DNA from: Gramella sp. MAR_2010_147
GTDB lineage: Bacteria > Bacteroidota > Bacteroidia > Flavobacteriales > Flavobacteriaceae
DNA: 64,000 nucleotides
Assembly: GCF_900105135.1 (NCBI RefSeq)
Contig: NZ_LT629741.1
Coordinates: forward strand, 3,015,001 to 3,079,000
Reading direction: 5' to 3'
This document shows, piece by piece, positions 28,316 through 37,662 of the stretch (the first letter of the stretch is position 1; the number at the start of each line of letters is the position of its first letter). A program made the position numbers and the translations under genes. Below the pieces are notes generated by a model. That model was not told the DNA's origin and did no database searches. It was given only the letters and a program-made list of their open reading frames with translations.

Positions 28316-28337
28316 TATTTTAGTGCAATCGATTACA
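28316..28337 (+). promoter_or_regulatory. Promoter -7-like box and LacI-type operator, copy 5
   Basis: TATTTTAG (28316-28323) directly precedes the operator TGCAATCGATTACA (28324-28337), and the GH28 ATG lies 8 bp beyond. The site suggests a separate transcription start for the long enzyme block that begins with the GH28 gene. Confidence 0.6.
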
Positions 28338-28345
28338 AAATAAAT

Positions 28346-29773
28346 ATGAAAAAAGATTCAGTAATTAATTTTATTATCAACGCAGTAGTTTTCGGATTGA
28401 TATTTATGCTGGCTTCATGTAAAGCCGGAGCTCAGGATTTCAATTCTGATGAAGCCTGGAAAAAGGCTGAAGACATAATTAATAATATAACGGTTCCAGA
28501 ATTTCCAGACAGGATCTTCAATGTTTCAAATTTTGGAGCGAATCCGGATGGAGTAACTGATAATACCGAGGCTTTTAAAAAAGCCATTGCAGCTTGTAAT
28601 GAACAGGGAGGAGGGAAAGTTTTAGTTCCTGCGGGTAAATATTTAACAGGACCTATACACTTGAAATCTAATGTGAATTTTCATCTGGAAGAGGGTGCTG
28701 AGATTCTTTTCACTACAAATAAATCAGCATACCTACCAATGGTGCATACTTCTTATGAAGGTATGGAGTTGATGAATTACTCACCTTTGATCTATGCTTA
28801 TGGTCAAAAGAATATTGCGGTAACAGGCAAAGGTGTGTTTAATGGTCAGGCAGATAACGATCACTGGTGGCCATGGGCTGGAAAAGATGTGTATGGATAT
28901 CAGGAAGGACAGCCCAAGCAGCACGATGACAAGAACCTACCAAGTTTAAGAAAAATGGTAGCTGATGGAGTTCCTGTGGAGAATAGAAAATTTGGAGAGG
29001 GACATCAGCTAAGGCCAACCTTTTTTGAATCATTCGAATGCGAAAATATACTCATTGAAGGGGTGACTTTTACCAATGCTCCATTCTGGATTCTACATCC
29101 TATCAAAAGTAACAATATAACGGTTGATGGAGTGACTGTACGTAGTCATGGTCCTAATAATGACGGTTGTGATCCTGAATACTCTAAAAATGTTCATATC
29201 AAAAATTCCATTTTTGATACGGGTGATGATTGTATCGCTATTAAATCAGGTCGTAATAACGATGGGCGTCGCGTGAATATTCCCAGTGAGAATATCGTGA
29301 TTGAGAATTGTGAAATGGCAGATGGCCATGGAGGAGTAGTGATGGGAAGCGAGATCTCTGCCGGGGTTCGAAATGTTTTTGTGAGAAACTGTCGTATGGA
29401 TAGTCCTAACCTTGACCGTGCAATACGTATCAAGACCAATACCATTCGTGGAGGTTTTGTTGATGGAGTTTATGTGAAAGATCTTCAGGTAGGACAGGTT
29501 AAGGAAGCGGTATTAAAAATAAATACCTACTACGCTATTTATGACAATCAAGAAGGGGATCATATTCCGGAGATCAGGAATATTTTTCTTGAAAATGTGA
29601 CGGTGGAAAATGGAGGTGAATTTGGTTTACTTATAAAAGGAAGGGAACAATCACCCGTTCAGAATGTCAGGCTTAAAAATGTAACCATTAAAAGTACAGA
29701 AGTTCCTTTAAGCATTGAGAATTGCGAACCTGTGATCTTTGTAAATACTACTATAAACGGTAAAGAATATTAA
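28346..29773 (+). CDS. Polygalacturonase-type glycoside hydrolase, GH28 family (first copy)
   Basis: This hydrolase cuts alpha-1,4 galacturonosyl linkages and is probably exo-acting, as many Bacteroidota GH28 enzymes are. The 475-residue protein has a signal sequence with a possible lipobox (FMLASC). The GH28 active-site motifs are all present: NNDGCD with D273, TGDDCIAIKSG with D294 and D295, DGHGGVVMGSE with H328, and RAIRIKTN with R361 and K363. The N-terminal segment FNVSNFGANPDGVTDNTEAFKKAI is typical of the family. It opens the enzyme block and lies 8 bp after an operator-like site. Confidence 0.94.
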   Translation: MKKDSVINFIINAVVFGLIFMLASCKAGAQDFNSDEAWKKAEDIINNITVPEFPDRIFNVSNFGANPDGVTDNTEAFKKAIAACNEQGGGKVLVPAGKYLTGPIHLKSNVNFHLEEGAEILFTTNKSAYLPMVHTSYEGMELMNYSPLIYAYGQKNIAVTGKGVFNGQADNDHWWPWAGKDVYGYQEGQPKQHDDKNLPSLRKMVADGVPVENRKFGEGHQLRPTFFESFECENILIEGVTFTNAPFWILHPIKSNNITVDGVTVRSHGPNNDGCDPEYSKNVHIKNSIFDTGDDCIAIKSGRNNDGRRVNIPSENIVIENCEMADGHGGVVMGSEISAGVRNVFVRNCRMDSPNLDRAIRIKTNTIRGGFVDGVYVKDLQVGQVKEAVLKINTYYAIYDNQEGDHIPEIRNIFLENVTVENGGEFGLLIKGREQSPVQNVRLKNVTIKSTEVPLSIENCEPVIFVNTTINGKEY

Positions 29774-29797
29774 GCGTTCCATTTTATATAACTTATT

Positions 29798-30802
29798 ATG
29801 AAAAAATATTTTATTCCTGTATTAACAGCTCTGGCTATCATTTCCTGTAATGATGGAAAGAAGCAAACAGAAGTTGCTGGAGAAAGTGATTATATAACCG
29901 AATCTTCTCCATCTTATAACACATACGCCGAGATTTCCAGGAAAAAAGGAGGCACATGGGAAGGCCGTGAGTATATGAACGGTGAATTTGAAAATGTGGA
30001 TAGTTTAGAGGTTCCTAAAGAGCATACAGATCATTCATGGTATATTAGGTATGAGGGTCCGGGCTGGGAGAATAAACAAGTTGGTTACAGGCTCTATCTT
30101 GACTGGAGAAATGCTATCGATATCTTCGGAAAAAAAGTAGATACGCTCGTTTTGCCTTATGTTGGACAGGATGGCTTTGACTCTTATCATGAAGAAGCTG
30201 CATGGGGTCTCGATATTCTGAAAGCCGGAAAATCGATGGGTATTGGTGGTTATGGAAGATATTTGAACGATACCGTTGCTCATTTCAGGAATGTAGAGAA
30301 AACGAAGGCGGCTGTTAAAAATTCTGAAAACAGTTCTTCAGTAGAGATTTCATATCACAATTGGACTACAGGAAAAGACACTATAGATCTGGATGCAAAA
30401 CTCTCCATATTTCCGGAAGGAAGATACACTAAAGCTGAGCTCACCCCTTCCAAGGAGATCGAAGGACTTACTACCGGTATCGTAAAACATGGTCCGGAAC
30501 TGATAAAGAAACAAACCGAAAATGGAAAATGGGGCTATATAGCAACTTACGGCGCACAGACTTTGGTAAATGATACTGATAAGCTCGGGATGGCCCTTTT
30601 TTATAATAGCGAGCAACTGGATAAACAAATTGAAGGGACAGACGATCATCTGGTGATCTTTAAACCTACTACCCAAACGATCACCTACTATTTCCTTGGT
30701 GCCTGGGAGCAGGAAAAGGGCGGGATTACCAATAAGGAAGATTTTATCTCTCATATAGATAAGTTGCTTCAGGATTTAAATTCAACTAATACTACAAAAT
30801 AA
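29798..30802 (+). CDS. DUF4861-family lipoprotein
   Basis: The 334-residue protein matches the DUF4861 family, found with pectin-degrading genes in Bacteroidota. The lipobox ends at Cys17 (AIISC-NDGKK). Characteristic segments are DHSWYIRYEGPGWENKQVGYRLYLDWRNA, HEEAAWGLDILKAG and TYYFLGAWEQEKGG. I do not recognise a catalytic motif. The compact beta-rich composition and aromatic residues suggest carbohydrate binding, or an enzyme of a not yet assigned class. It lies between the first GH28 gene and GH105, 24 bp and 5 bp away, and is clearly part of the operon. Confidence 0.8.
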   Translation: MKKYFIPVLTALAIISCNDGKKQTEVAGESDYITESSPSYNTYAEISRKKGGTWEGREYMNGEFENVDSLEVPKEHTDHSWYIRYEGPGWENKQVGYRLYLDWRNAIDIFGKKVDTLVLPYVGQDGFDSYHEEAAWGLDILKAGKSMGIGGYGRYLNDTVAHFRNVEKTKAAVKNSENSSSVEISYHNWTTGKDTIDLDAKLSIFPEGRYTKAELTPSKEIEGLTTGIVKHGPELIKKQTENGKWGYIATYGAQTLVNDTDKLGMALFYNSEQLDKQIEGTDDHLVIFKPTTQTITYYFLGAWEQEKGGITNKEDFISHIDKLLQDLNSTNTTK

Positions 30803-30807
30803 TTTCA

Positions 30808-32061
30808 ATGAGAATTCTGAAAGATCAACTTCATTTCTGTGTGATTTTCCTTTTTATAGCCGGAACCCTTTTAAGTTGTAAGGAAAATGAAGAAAAACAA
30901 AGTGCGGAAATTGCTTCTGCAGATCAGGAAAAATTAGTTCCGGAAAACTTAAAATGGTCTGAAAGGATGCTGTTATCAGAAATTCATCGATTTCCAGAAG
31001 CTTCTAAACTTGATTTTCGCGATGAGCCTAAATGGAGCTATACTAATGGGCTTGTTTTAAAGGCAGCAAAAGAAGTGTATGAGGAAACAGGAGATGAAAG
31101 ATATTACCAGTATATCTACGATTATGCCGATACTATGGTTACCGATGAGGGTGATATAAGGACCTATAAATTGAGCGATCAGAATCTGGATATGCTTAAT
31201 TCGGGAAATACTCTGCTATATCTTTATCCTGAAACTAAAGAAGATCGTTTTCTTGAAGCATTGAAATTATTGCGAAGCCAGATAGATACTCAGCCAAGAA
31301 CTAAAGAAGGGGGATTCTGGCATAAAAAGCGTTATACCGAGCAAATGTGGCTTGACGGACTTTATATGGCGCATCCTTTTTATGCCCACTACACTAAGAT
31401 GTATAGTGAAGGGGAAGAAGCAGAAGAGGCCTATGATGATATAATCCATCAATTCGATCTTATTCAGGAATATGCCTATGACGAGGAAACCGGCTTGCTA
31501 TATCATGGCTGGGATTCCAGCAAACAGCAAAAATGGGCTGATAAAGAAACCGGAACTTCTCCAAATTTCTGGTCCAGGGCGATGGGCTGGTATGGAATGG
31601 CAATGGTAGATGTTTTAGATTATCTTCCGGATGATCACGAGGGTCGGGAAAAGATCGTAAACTATTTGAATCAGTTTGCTGAATCGGTTACGAAATACCA
31701 GGATAAAGAATCTGGACTCTGGTACCAGGTGTTGGATCAGGGAGACAGAGAAGGAAATTACCTGGAGGCTTCCGGTACTTCCATGTTCACTTATACTTTT
31801 GTCAAAGCAGCAAAAAAAGGATACCTGCCGGAAAAATATCTGGAAGTAGCTAGAAAAGCTTATGAAGGAATTCTAAATAATCTCATCACTGTTGAAGACA
31901 ACGGAGTGGTAAATCTAAACCAGGTTTGCGCTGTGGCGGGCCTTGGGGGCGATCCTTACCGCGATGCTTCTTATGAATACTACATAAATGAAGAAATAAG
32001 AAGCAACGATCCTAAAGGAAGCGGGCCTTTTATCCTTGCAAGTTTACAATTAAATAAATAA
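30808..32061 (+). CDS. Unsaturated glucuronyl/galacturonyl hydrolase, GH105 family, lipoprotein
   Basis: This hydrolase removes the unsaturated 4,5-uronic residue from lyase products, releasing the sugar that KdgF and KduI handle. The lipobox ends at TLLSC-KENEE. The (alpha/alpha)6 barrel motifs are visible: YRYY-like DERYYQYIYDYAD, EQMWLDGLYMAHPFYAHY with the expected catalytic aspartate D183, and SRAMGWYGMAMVDVL. The 417-residue length is usual for GH105 with a signal sequence. It sits between the DUF4861 gene (5 bp) and the GH43 gene. Confidence 0.93.
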   Translation: MRILKDQLHFCVIFLFIAGTLLSCKENEEKQSAEIASADQEKLVPENLKWSERMLLSEIHRFPEASKLDFRDEPKWSYTNGLVLKAAKEVYEETGDERYYQYIYDYADTMVTDEGDIRTYKLSDQNLDMLNSGNTLLYLYPETKEDRFLEALKLLRSQIDTQPRTKEGGFWHKKRYTEQMWLDGLYMAHPFYAHYTKMYSEGEEAEEAYDDIIHQFDLIQEYAYDEETGLLYHGWDSSKQQKWADKETGTSPNFWSRAMGWYGMAMVDVLDYLPDDHEGREKIVNYLNQFAESVTKYQDKESGLWYQVLDQGDREGNYLEASGTSMFTYTFVKAAKKGYLPEKYLEVARKAYEGILNNLITVEDNGVVNLNQVCAVAGLGGDPYRDASYEYYINEEIRSNDPKGSGPFILASLQLNK

Positions 32062-32076
32062 TCTAAAAATAAAGAA

Positions 32077-33702
32077 TTGCGGTATTTAAGCACCTTCATA
32101 TTATTACTCTCTATTAACCTTTCTGCCCAGAATCAAGATATTTATAAATCTGAAGTCTGGGCAGCCGATAATGAGGATGGCACCTATACCAATCCAATTC
32201 TTTACTCAGATTATTCCGATCCCGATGTGGTACGGGTAGGAGAAGATTATTATATGACTGCCTCCAGTTTTAATGTTGCTCCGGGGTTGCCTATTCTACA
32301 TTCAAAAGATATGATCAACTGGAAATTGATCAACTATGCCTTGCCAATCCAGGTGCCTGCAGAAACTTTTGCGGTACCGCAGCATGGAAACGGCGTTTGG
32401 GCGCCAAGTATGAGAGCTCATAACAATCAACTTTATATCTACTGGGGCGATCCCGATCATGGCATCTTTATGGTAAAAACCGATGATCCGTATGGAAACT
32501 GGGAAGATCCGGTACTGGTCATGGAAGGTAAAGGACTTATAGATCCTTCTCCGCTTTGGGATGATGACGGGAAAGCATACCTGGTTCATGCCTATGCCGG
32601 GAGTCGTAGAGGAGTGAAGAGCTTGCTTACCGTAAATAGAATGAATGCTGAAGGGACTAAGATTTTGGATGCCGGCAGGCATGTTTTTGATGGTCATGAT
32701 GATCATCCTACCGTGGAAGGCTCCAAGTTTTATAAGCGTAAAGGTTATTATTACATTTTTGCTCCGGCCGGCGGTGTGTCAACGGGCTGGCAGCTGATCT
32801 TGAGATCAAAGAATATTTATGGTCCCTATGAAGAAAAAGTGGTTCTGGAACAGGGTAGTACAGATATAAATGGCCCGCACCAGGGAGCCTGGGTTGAAAC
32901 TCCCGAAGGTGAAGATTGGTTCTATCATTTTCAGGATTTGGAAGCTTATGGTAGGATTGTTCATCTTCAGCCTATGAACTGGGAGAGTAACTGGCCGGTA
33001 ATGGGAGAGGATAAAGATAGAAATGGAATAGGGGAGCCGGTAAAAACTCATAAGAAACCCAATATCGGAAAGGAATATCCTGTGGGTACTCCTGTTGAAA
33101 GTACCGAATTTGAGGGAGATAGCCTTGGATTGCAATGGCAATGGCACGCAAATCCGGATGTAGTTTGGCACGCCAAGCTACCTGGAGAGGATCACCTTAG
33201 ACTATTTTCGATCAAGCTCCAGGATGATTATAAGAATCTGTGGATGACTCCAAATCTTTTACTTCAGAAATTCCCTGCTCCGGATTTTACGGCTACTACC
33301 AGGATCAGCCTTTTTCCACAGGAAGCAGAAGAAGGTAAAAGAGCCGGACTTATCATAATGGGAATGGATTATGCGACGCTTACCCTTACCCACGATACTG
33401 ATGGGTTTATTATAAAGCAGACTCAGGCGATCGACGCGATCGATGGGGAGGAAGAGGTAACAATTGCCGAAAAGAGAATCGATTCCAATGAAGTGGTTTT
33501 CAGGGTTAAAGTGAACGCTCCCGAGGCTATGTGCCAGTTCAGTTATAGTGAGGATGGGAAGGATTTCAGTAAGATCGGAAATTCATTTAAAGCCCAGCCG
33601 GGAAAATGGATCGGTGCTAAAGTAGGATTGTTTAATGTAAGCTCGCAGGAAGCCAAACGTGGCGGTTACGCTGATGTAGAAAATTTTAGAATAAGCAAAT
33701 AA
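32077..33702 (+). CDS. Glycoside hydrolase, GH43 family, with C-terminal beta-sandwich domain; TTG start
   Basis: This five-bladed propeller glycosidase is probably an arabinofuranosidase, galactosidase or xylosidase acting on pectin side chains. The subfamily cannot be fixed by eye. The three GH43 acidic residues are visible: D48 in SDYSDPDVVR, D156 in LIDPSPLWDD and E214 in TVEGSKFYKR. Residues from about 345 form a concanavalin-like C-terminal domain as in GH43 beta-xylosidases. A TTG at 32077 starts the gene. The reading frame upstream is closed by a stop at 32059-32061, and the downstream signal peptide (RYLSTFILLLSINLSAQ) needs this start. It overlaps nothing and follows GH105 by 15 bp. 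Confidence 0.9.
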   Translation: MRYLSTFILLLSINLSAQNQDIYKSEVWAADNEDGTYTNPILYSDYSDPDVVRVGEDYYMTASSFNVAPGLPILHSKDMINWKLINYALPIQVPAETFAVPQHGNGVWAPSMRAHNNQLYIYWGDPDHGIFMVKTDDPYGNWEDPVLVMEGKGLIDPSPLWDDDGKAYLVHAYAGSRRGVKSLLTVNRMNAEGTKILDAGRHVFDGHDDHPTVEGSKFYKRKGYYYIFAPAGGVSTGWQLILRSKNIYGPYEEKVVLEQGSTDINGPHQGAWVETPEGEDWFYHFQDLEAYGRIVHLQPMNWESNWPVMGEDKDRNGIGEPVKTHKKPNIGKEYPVGTPVESTEFEGDSLGLQWQWHANPDVVWHAKLPGEDHLRLFSIKLQDDYKNLWMTPNLLLQKFPAPDFTATTRISLFPQEAEEGKRAGLIIMGMDYATLTLTHDTDGFIIKQTQAIDAIDGEEEVTIAEKRIDSNEVVFRVKVNAPEAMCQFSYSEDGKDFSKIGNSFKAQPGKWIGAKVGLFNVSSQEAKRGGYADVENFRISK

Positions 33703-33713
33703 TCAAAAAAATC

Positions 33714-34940
33714 ATGAAGGTATTCATATATATTATTGCAGCGATAATTTCGGTTTCCTGCATAAATCTTAAGAATACCAGCGAAGTAAATGAGGCGGAA
33801 AATTCAGGAATTGAAAATCGAATAATAAATGTTTTTAATGCTGAAGAATTAAGGTTGGCTTTGGATGAACCAAAGCCAGGAGACTCTATTTTTATTCATG
33901 CTGGAACCTATAAATTTTCTGAACGAATATATATCAATGACTCAGGGGAGGCTTCCAGTAAAATTTATCTCATTGGTGATACCTCCGAAGAGAGACCCCT
34001 CCTTGACTTTTCAGAAATGGAAGAAAACTCTTCCAACCAGGGAATAGTTTTAAAAGCTGATAACTGGCATATTAAAGGGCTTCAGTTCTACAAGGCAGGT
34101 GATAATGGTCTTCATATTCGCGGCAATAATAATATTATTGAATTCTGTAGCTTTTCAGAATGTTCAGATACCGGACTTCAACTGGATGACGGAGCTTCCA
34201 ATAATACTATTCTAAACTGTGATTCCTTTTTCAATGCAGATTCAAAACTTGAGAATGCTGATGGCTTTGCTGTCAAGATGGATGTTGGATCTGGAAACAG
34301 ATTTATTGGATGCCGTGCCTGGAATAATCTCGATGATGGCTGGGACGGTTATTTAAGAGAAGCCAACAATGTGAATACAATCTATGAAAATTGCTGGGCT
34401 TTTAATAATGGATATTTAAAGGATGGTTCCGCAGGAAAAGGTGATGGGAATGGGTTTAAAACCGGGGGAAGTGATGATAAGGATAGAAAGCATAATGCTT
34501 CTTACACACGCTGTTTTGCTGTAAACAATCTAAATGACGGTTTTGATCATAACAGCAATCGCGGAACAGTTTCGGTCATTAACTGTTCAGCTACCGGGAA
34601 TGGCCGAAATCTGGCTTTTTCTGAAAAGAATGGACTTGAAAAGATCGTGATCATAAATACTCTAGTGTTAGGGGAGTTTGGAAAATATAATGCGGAAACT
34701 GAAAAGGTTGAAAATAATAGCTGGCAGATGGATTTTGAAATAACTAAAAATGATTTTCAGTCTGTAGATATCTCAGAACTATCTGCTCCCAGGAAAAGAG
34801 ATGGTAGCCTTCCGGAGATCAGTTTTATGAGACCAAAACTATCAAGCGAATTAGTAGATGCAGGAATTAAAAATGGACTGGATTATAATGGAAGTGCTCC
34901 GGAGATAGGTGCATTAGAAGCTAAAAAATCTGAAAAATAA
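33714..34940 (+). CDS. PL9-family pectate lyase, short lipoprotein form
   Basis: This second PL9 enzyme of 408 residues closely resembles the C-terminal beta-helix of the protein at 11878-13731 but lacks the fibronectin III-like domains. A lipobox ends at Cys16 (ISVSC-INL). Conserved calcium aspartates are D207, D208 and D211 (LDDGWD) and the catalytic lysine is K249 (GNGFKTGG). Long stretches are near identical between the two proteins, for example FSECSDTGLQLDDG versus FSECSDTGLQLDNG, which points to a within-locus duplication. It lies 11 bp after the GH43 gene and 3 bp before the CE12 gene. Confidence 0.9.
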   Translation: MKVFIYIIAAIISVSCINLKNTSEVNEAENSGIENRIINVFNAEELRLALDEPKPGDSIFIHAGTYKFSERIYINDSGEASSKIYLIGDTSEERPLLDFSEMEENSSNQGIVLKADNWHIKGLQFYKAGDNGLHIRGNNNIIEFCSFSECSDTGLQLDDGASNNTILNCDSFFNADSKLENADGFAVKMDVGSGNRFIGCRAWNNLDDGWDGYLREANNVNTIYENCWAFNNGYLKDGSAGKGDGNGFKTGGSDDKDRKHNASYTRCFAVNNLNDGFDHNSNRGTVSVINCSATGNGRNLAFSEKNGLEKIVIINTLVLGEFGKYNAETEKVENNSWQMDFEITKNDFQSVDISELSAPRKRDGSLPEISFMRPKLSSELVDAGIKNGLDYNGSAPEIGALEAKKSEK

Positions 34941-34943
34941 AAT

Positions 34944-35741
34944 ATGAGAAGCATAGCAGCTTTATTATTAATTATAATTCTCGGCTCTATAGAATTAATA
35001 TCTCAGGAGGAACCAGGTACAGTTTACCTGATTGGAGACTCTACCATGGCCGATTATTCCGGGGAGTATGATCCGGGAAAGAATTATATGAAAACCAGAT
35101 ATCCTTTAATGGGTTGGGGACAGGTATTTCAGCAGTTTATGGTTTCAGACAGTTTACCTAAAATAAGCGGACTCATAAAGACAGATTCTGTTATAGTTGA
35201 TAACCGGGCCCGCGGAGGAAGAAGTACCAGAACTTTTTTTCAGGAGGGACGTTGGCGTTCTGTATTTGGGAGTTTGAAAGAAGACGACATAGTCGTGATG
35301 CAATTCGGACATAATGATGCCTCAGAGAATAAAACAAAACGTTATGTGGATATTAAAGGCTATAAGGAATTTCTAAGATTATTTGTAAGTCAAGCGCGCC
35401 AAAAAGGAGCGCAACCAATAATCCTTACTCCAGTTGCCAGGAATTATCCCTGGGAAGACGAAAATCTTAAAAATGTGCATGGGGAATACGATCAGGCAGC
35501 GAAAGATATAGCCGAAGAAATGGATGTATTGCTAATAGATCTTAATAAACGGTCTATGGATCACTTCTCTAGGAAGGGGAAAGAATATGTAAGCAGTAAC
35601 TATTTTATGAATCTGCCTGCGGGTAAATATGAAGCCTATCCGGAAGGGCAGGATGATAATACCCATTTTCAACCGGCAGGAGCTAAAGCGGTAGCTCAGC
35701 TGGTATTTGATGGAATGAAGGAACTGGCTTTAAAGGATTAG
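34944..35741 (+). CDS. Rhamnogalacturonan/pectin acetylesterase, CE12 family (SGNH hydrolase)
   Basis: This esterase removes acetyl groups from pectin so that lyases can reach the chain. The 265-residue SGNH-hydrolase protein has a signal peptide (ending near ELISQ), block I with nucleophile S33 in YLIGDSTMADY, block II ARGGRSTRTFF, block III QFGHND and the C-terminal D238-N-T-H241 dyad. The motif order and length fit CE12. It follows the short PL9 gene by 3 bp. A second CE12 domain exists in the fusion at 37663-39477. Confidence 0.93.
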   Translation: MRSIAALLLIIILGSIELISQEEPGTVYLIGDSTMADYSGEYDPGKNYMKTRYPLMGWGQVFQQFMVSDSLPKISGLIKTDSVIVDNRARGGRSTRTFFQEGRWRSVFGSLKEDDIVVMQFGHNDASENKTKRYVDIKGYKEFLRLFVSQARQKGAQPIILTPVARNYPWEDENLKNVHGEYDQAAKDIAEEMDVLLIDLNKRSMDHFSRKGKEYVSSNYFMNLPAGKYEAYPEGQDDNTHFQPAGAKAVAQLVFDGMKELALKD

Positions 35742-35761
35742 TTTGAAAATTGAAACCTGGT

Positions 35762-37651
35762 ATGAACTTTAAATCGATATTGTTTTTTCTCAATCTGTTG
35801 GTCTGCCTGCTTCTTTCAGCACAGGAAAAGCAGGAACTAAAACCATATACAATTGAGACTACCTATGAAAAACTTAAAAAGGATTATCCTTTTATCAACC
35901 CGGTAACACCTCTTGCTTCTAATAAAATAAATGCTCAGGAGAACCTGGTTTATAAAACAATCGAAGAACGAGAGTTAAAAGCAGATATTTATATCCCAAA
36001 TAACGGGGAAAGTAGAGAGTATCCTGCGGTTCTCATGATACATGGCGGTGGATGGCTTACAGGGAGCAAGGAAAACCAACGCGTGATGGCGCAACATCTT
36101 GCGATGAACGGTTATACCGCTGTAACAGCTGCTTATCGTCTCGGGACCGAGGCTGAGTATCCTGCTGGAGTTTTAGATTTGAAAGATGCAATAAAATGGA
36201 TACGTGAGAACGCAAAAGAATTCAAGATAGATAAAAATAAAATTGCCGTTCTGGGTGCTTCAGCCGGAGCACAACTGGCAACTCTTTTGGGAGTTACCCC
36301 AGATTCAGAAATATATGACACCGGCAATAATGAAATTTCAGATGAGGTACAGGCGATCATCAATGTTGATGGAATAGTCTCTTTTATTCACCCTGAAGCT
36401 GAAGAAGGCTGGATGGCCGCGACCTGGTTTGGAGGTTCAAAAGCCGAGAAACTGGAAAGTTGGAAAGAGGCTTCTCCGCTGGAATATGTAGATTCTCAAA
36501 CACCACCAACCTTGTTTATAAATAGCTCGTATCCCAGGTTCCATGCGGGCAGGGATGATATGACCAAAATATTATCCAAAAATAATATTTATTACGAGAT
36601 CCATACTTTAGAAAATTCTCCACATTCTTTCTGGTTAATGCATCCCTGGTTCGAGCGAACATTGGGCCTAAGCCTTAATTTTCTGAATAAAGTTTTTAAA
36701 AATGCTTCTTCCGCAAAGGAGGCTTATCGGGAAATTACAGTAGCTCAGGATGGTTCGGGAGATTTTTCAACTATCCAGGAGGCGATTAATTCTACCCGTG
36801 ATCTGGGTCCGGGGGAAGTTAAGATCTATATAAAGAATGGGACCTATAATGAAAAGCTTGAAATTCCTTCCTGGAAGCATCAACTAACTCTATTAGGAGA
36901 AAGTAAAGAAAATACGATCATTACCAATGATGATTATTCGGGGAAATTGAACCCACGAACCGGTAAGGAATTTTCCACTTTCACTTCCTATACGGTTTTG
37001 GTTCGGGGGGATGATATAAAAATTGAAAACCTAACGATTAAAAACTTCTCCTGTGACCAGGGGCAGGCTGTGGCACTGCATGTTGAAGGAGATCGTTTCG
37101 TGATCAAAAATTCTAATATTCTGGGTTGCCAGGATACTCTCTATACGGCAACAGCCGGAAGCCGACAATTATACCTTGATTGCTATATCGAAGGAACCAC
37201 CGATTTTATTTTTGGCGAGGCTACCGCAGTTTTTAAGAACTGTATTATTAAGAGTTTGAAAAACTCCTATGTGACGGCTGCCGCTACACCTCAGGATCAG
37301 GAATTCGGGTATGTCTTTATCAATTGTAAACTTACTGCTGCTGAAAATGTTTATGAAGTTTACCTGGGACGTCCCTGGAGACCTTACGCCAAAACGGTTT
37401 TTCTTAATACAGAAATGGGATCACATATTGTTCCTAAAGGCTGGAATCCATGGAAAGGAGACGAAATGTTTCCTAATAAAGAAGAAACTACTTTTTACGC
37501 CGAATACAACAGCAATGGAGCCGGAGCTTCTTCTCCAACAAGAGTGGAATGGTCACATCAGTTGAACGAGGAGGAAGTGAGACAATATACCCTTGAAAAT
37601 ATTTTCAGTAACTCTAATGACTGGTACTGGGCTTCAAAGGCTTTGGATTAA
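35762..37651 (+). CDS. Bifunctional esterase: alpha/beta-hydrolase plus CE8 pectinesterase fusion
   Basis: The protein joins two esterases. The N-terminal alpha/beta-hydrolase (about 40-315) has the oxyanion motif H94-GGGW, nucleophile S167 in LGASAGA, and the catalytic histidine H288 in SPHSFW, and is similar to acetylxylan or polysaccharide acetyl esterases. The C-terminal CE8 domain (about 325-630) has GQAVALHVEGDR, CQDTLY with D458, EGTTDFIFG with D481 and LGRPW with R537. I chose the ATG at 35762, which gives a clean signal peptide (NFKSILFFLNLLVCLLLSAQ), over an upstream TTG at 35750. De-acetylation and de-methylation in one polypeptide is a plausible role. Confidence 0.92.
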   Translation: MNFKSILFFLNLLVCLLLSAQEKQELKPYTIETTYEKLKKDYPFINPVTPLASNKINAQENLVYKTIEERELKADIYIPNNGESREYPAVLMIHGGGWLTGSKENQRVMAQHLAMNGYTAVTAAYRLGTEAEYPAGVLDLKDAIKWIRENAKEFKIDKNKIAVLGASAGAQLATLLGVTPDSEIYDTGNNEISDEVQAIINVDGIVSFIHPEAEEGWMAATWFGGSKAEKLESWKEASPLEYVDSQTPPTLFINSSYPRFHAGRDDMTKILSKNNIYYEIHTLENSPHSFWLMHPWFERTLGLSLNFLNKVFKNASSAKEAYREITVAQDGSGDFSTIQEAINSTRDLGPGEVKIYIKNGTYNEKLEIPSWKHQLTLLGESKENTIITNDDYSGKLNPRTGKEFSTFTSYTVLVRGDDIKIENLTIKNFSCDQGQAVALHVEGDRFVIKNSNILGCQDTLYTATAGSRQLYLDCYIEGTTDFIFGEATAVFKNCIIKSLKNSYVTAAATPQDQEFGYVFINCKLTAAENVYEVYLGRPWRPYAKTVFLNTEMGSHIVPKGWNPWKGDEMFPNKEETTFYAEYNSNGAGASSPTRVEWSHQLNEEEVRQYTLENIFSNSNDWYWASKALD

Positions 37652-37662
37652 AAATAATAAAA

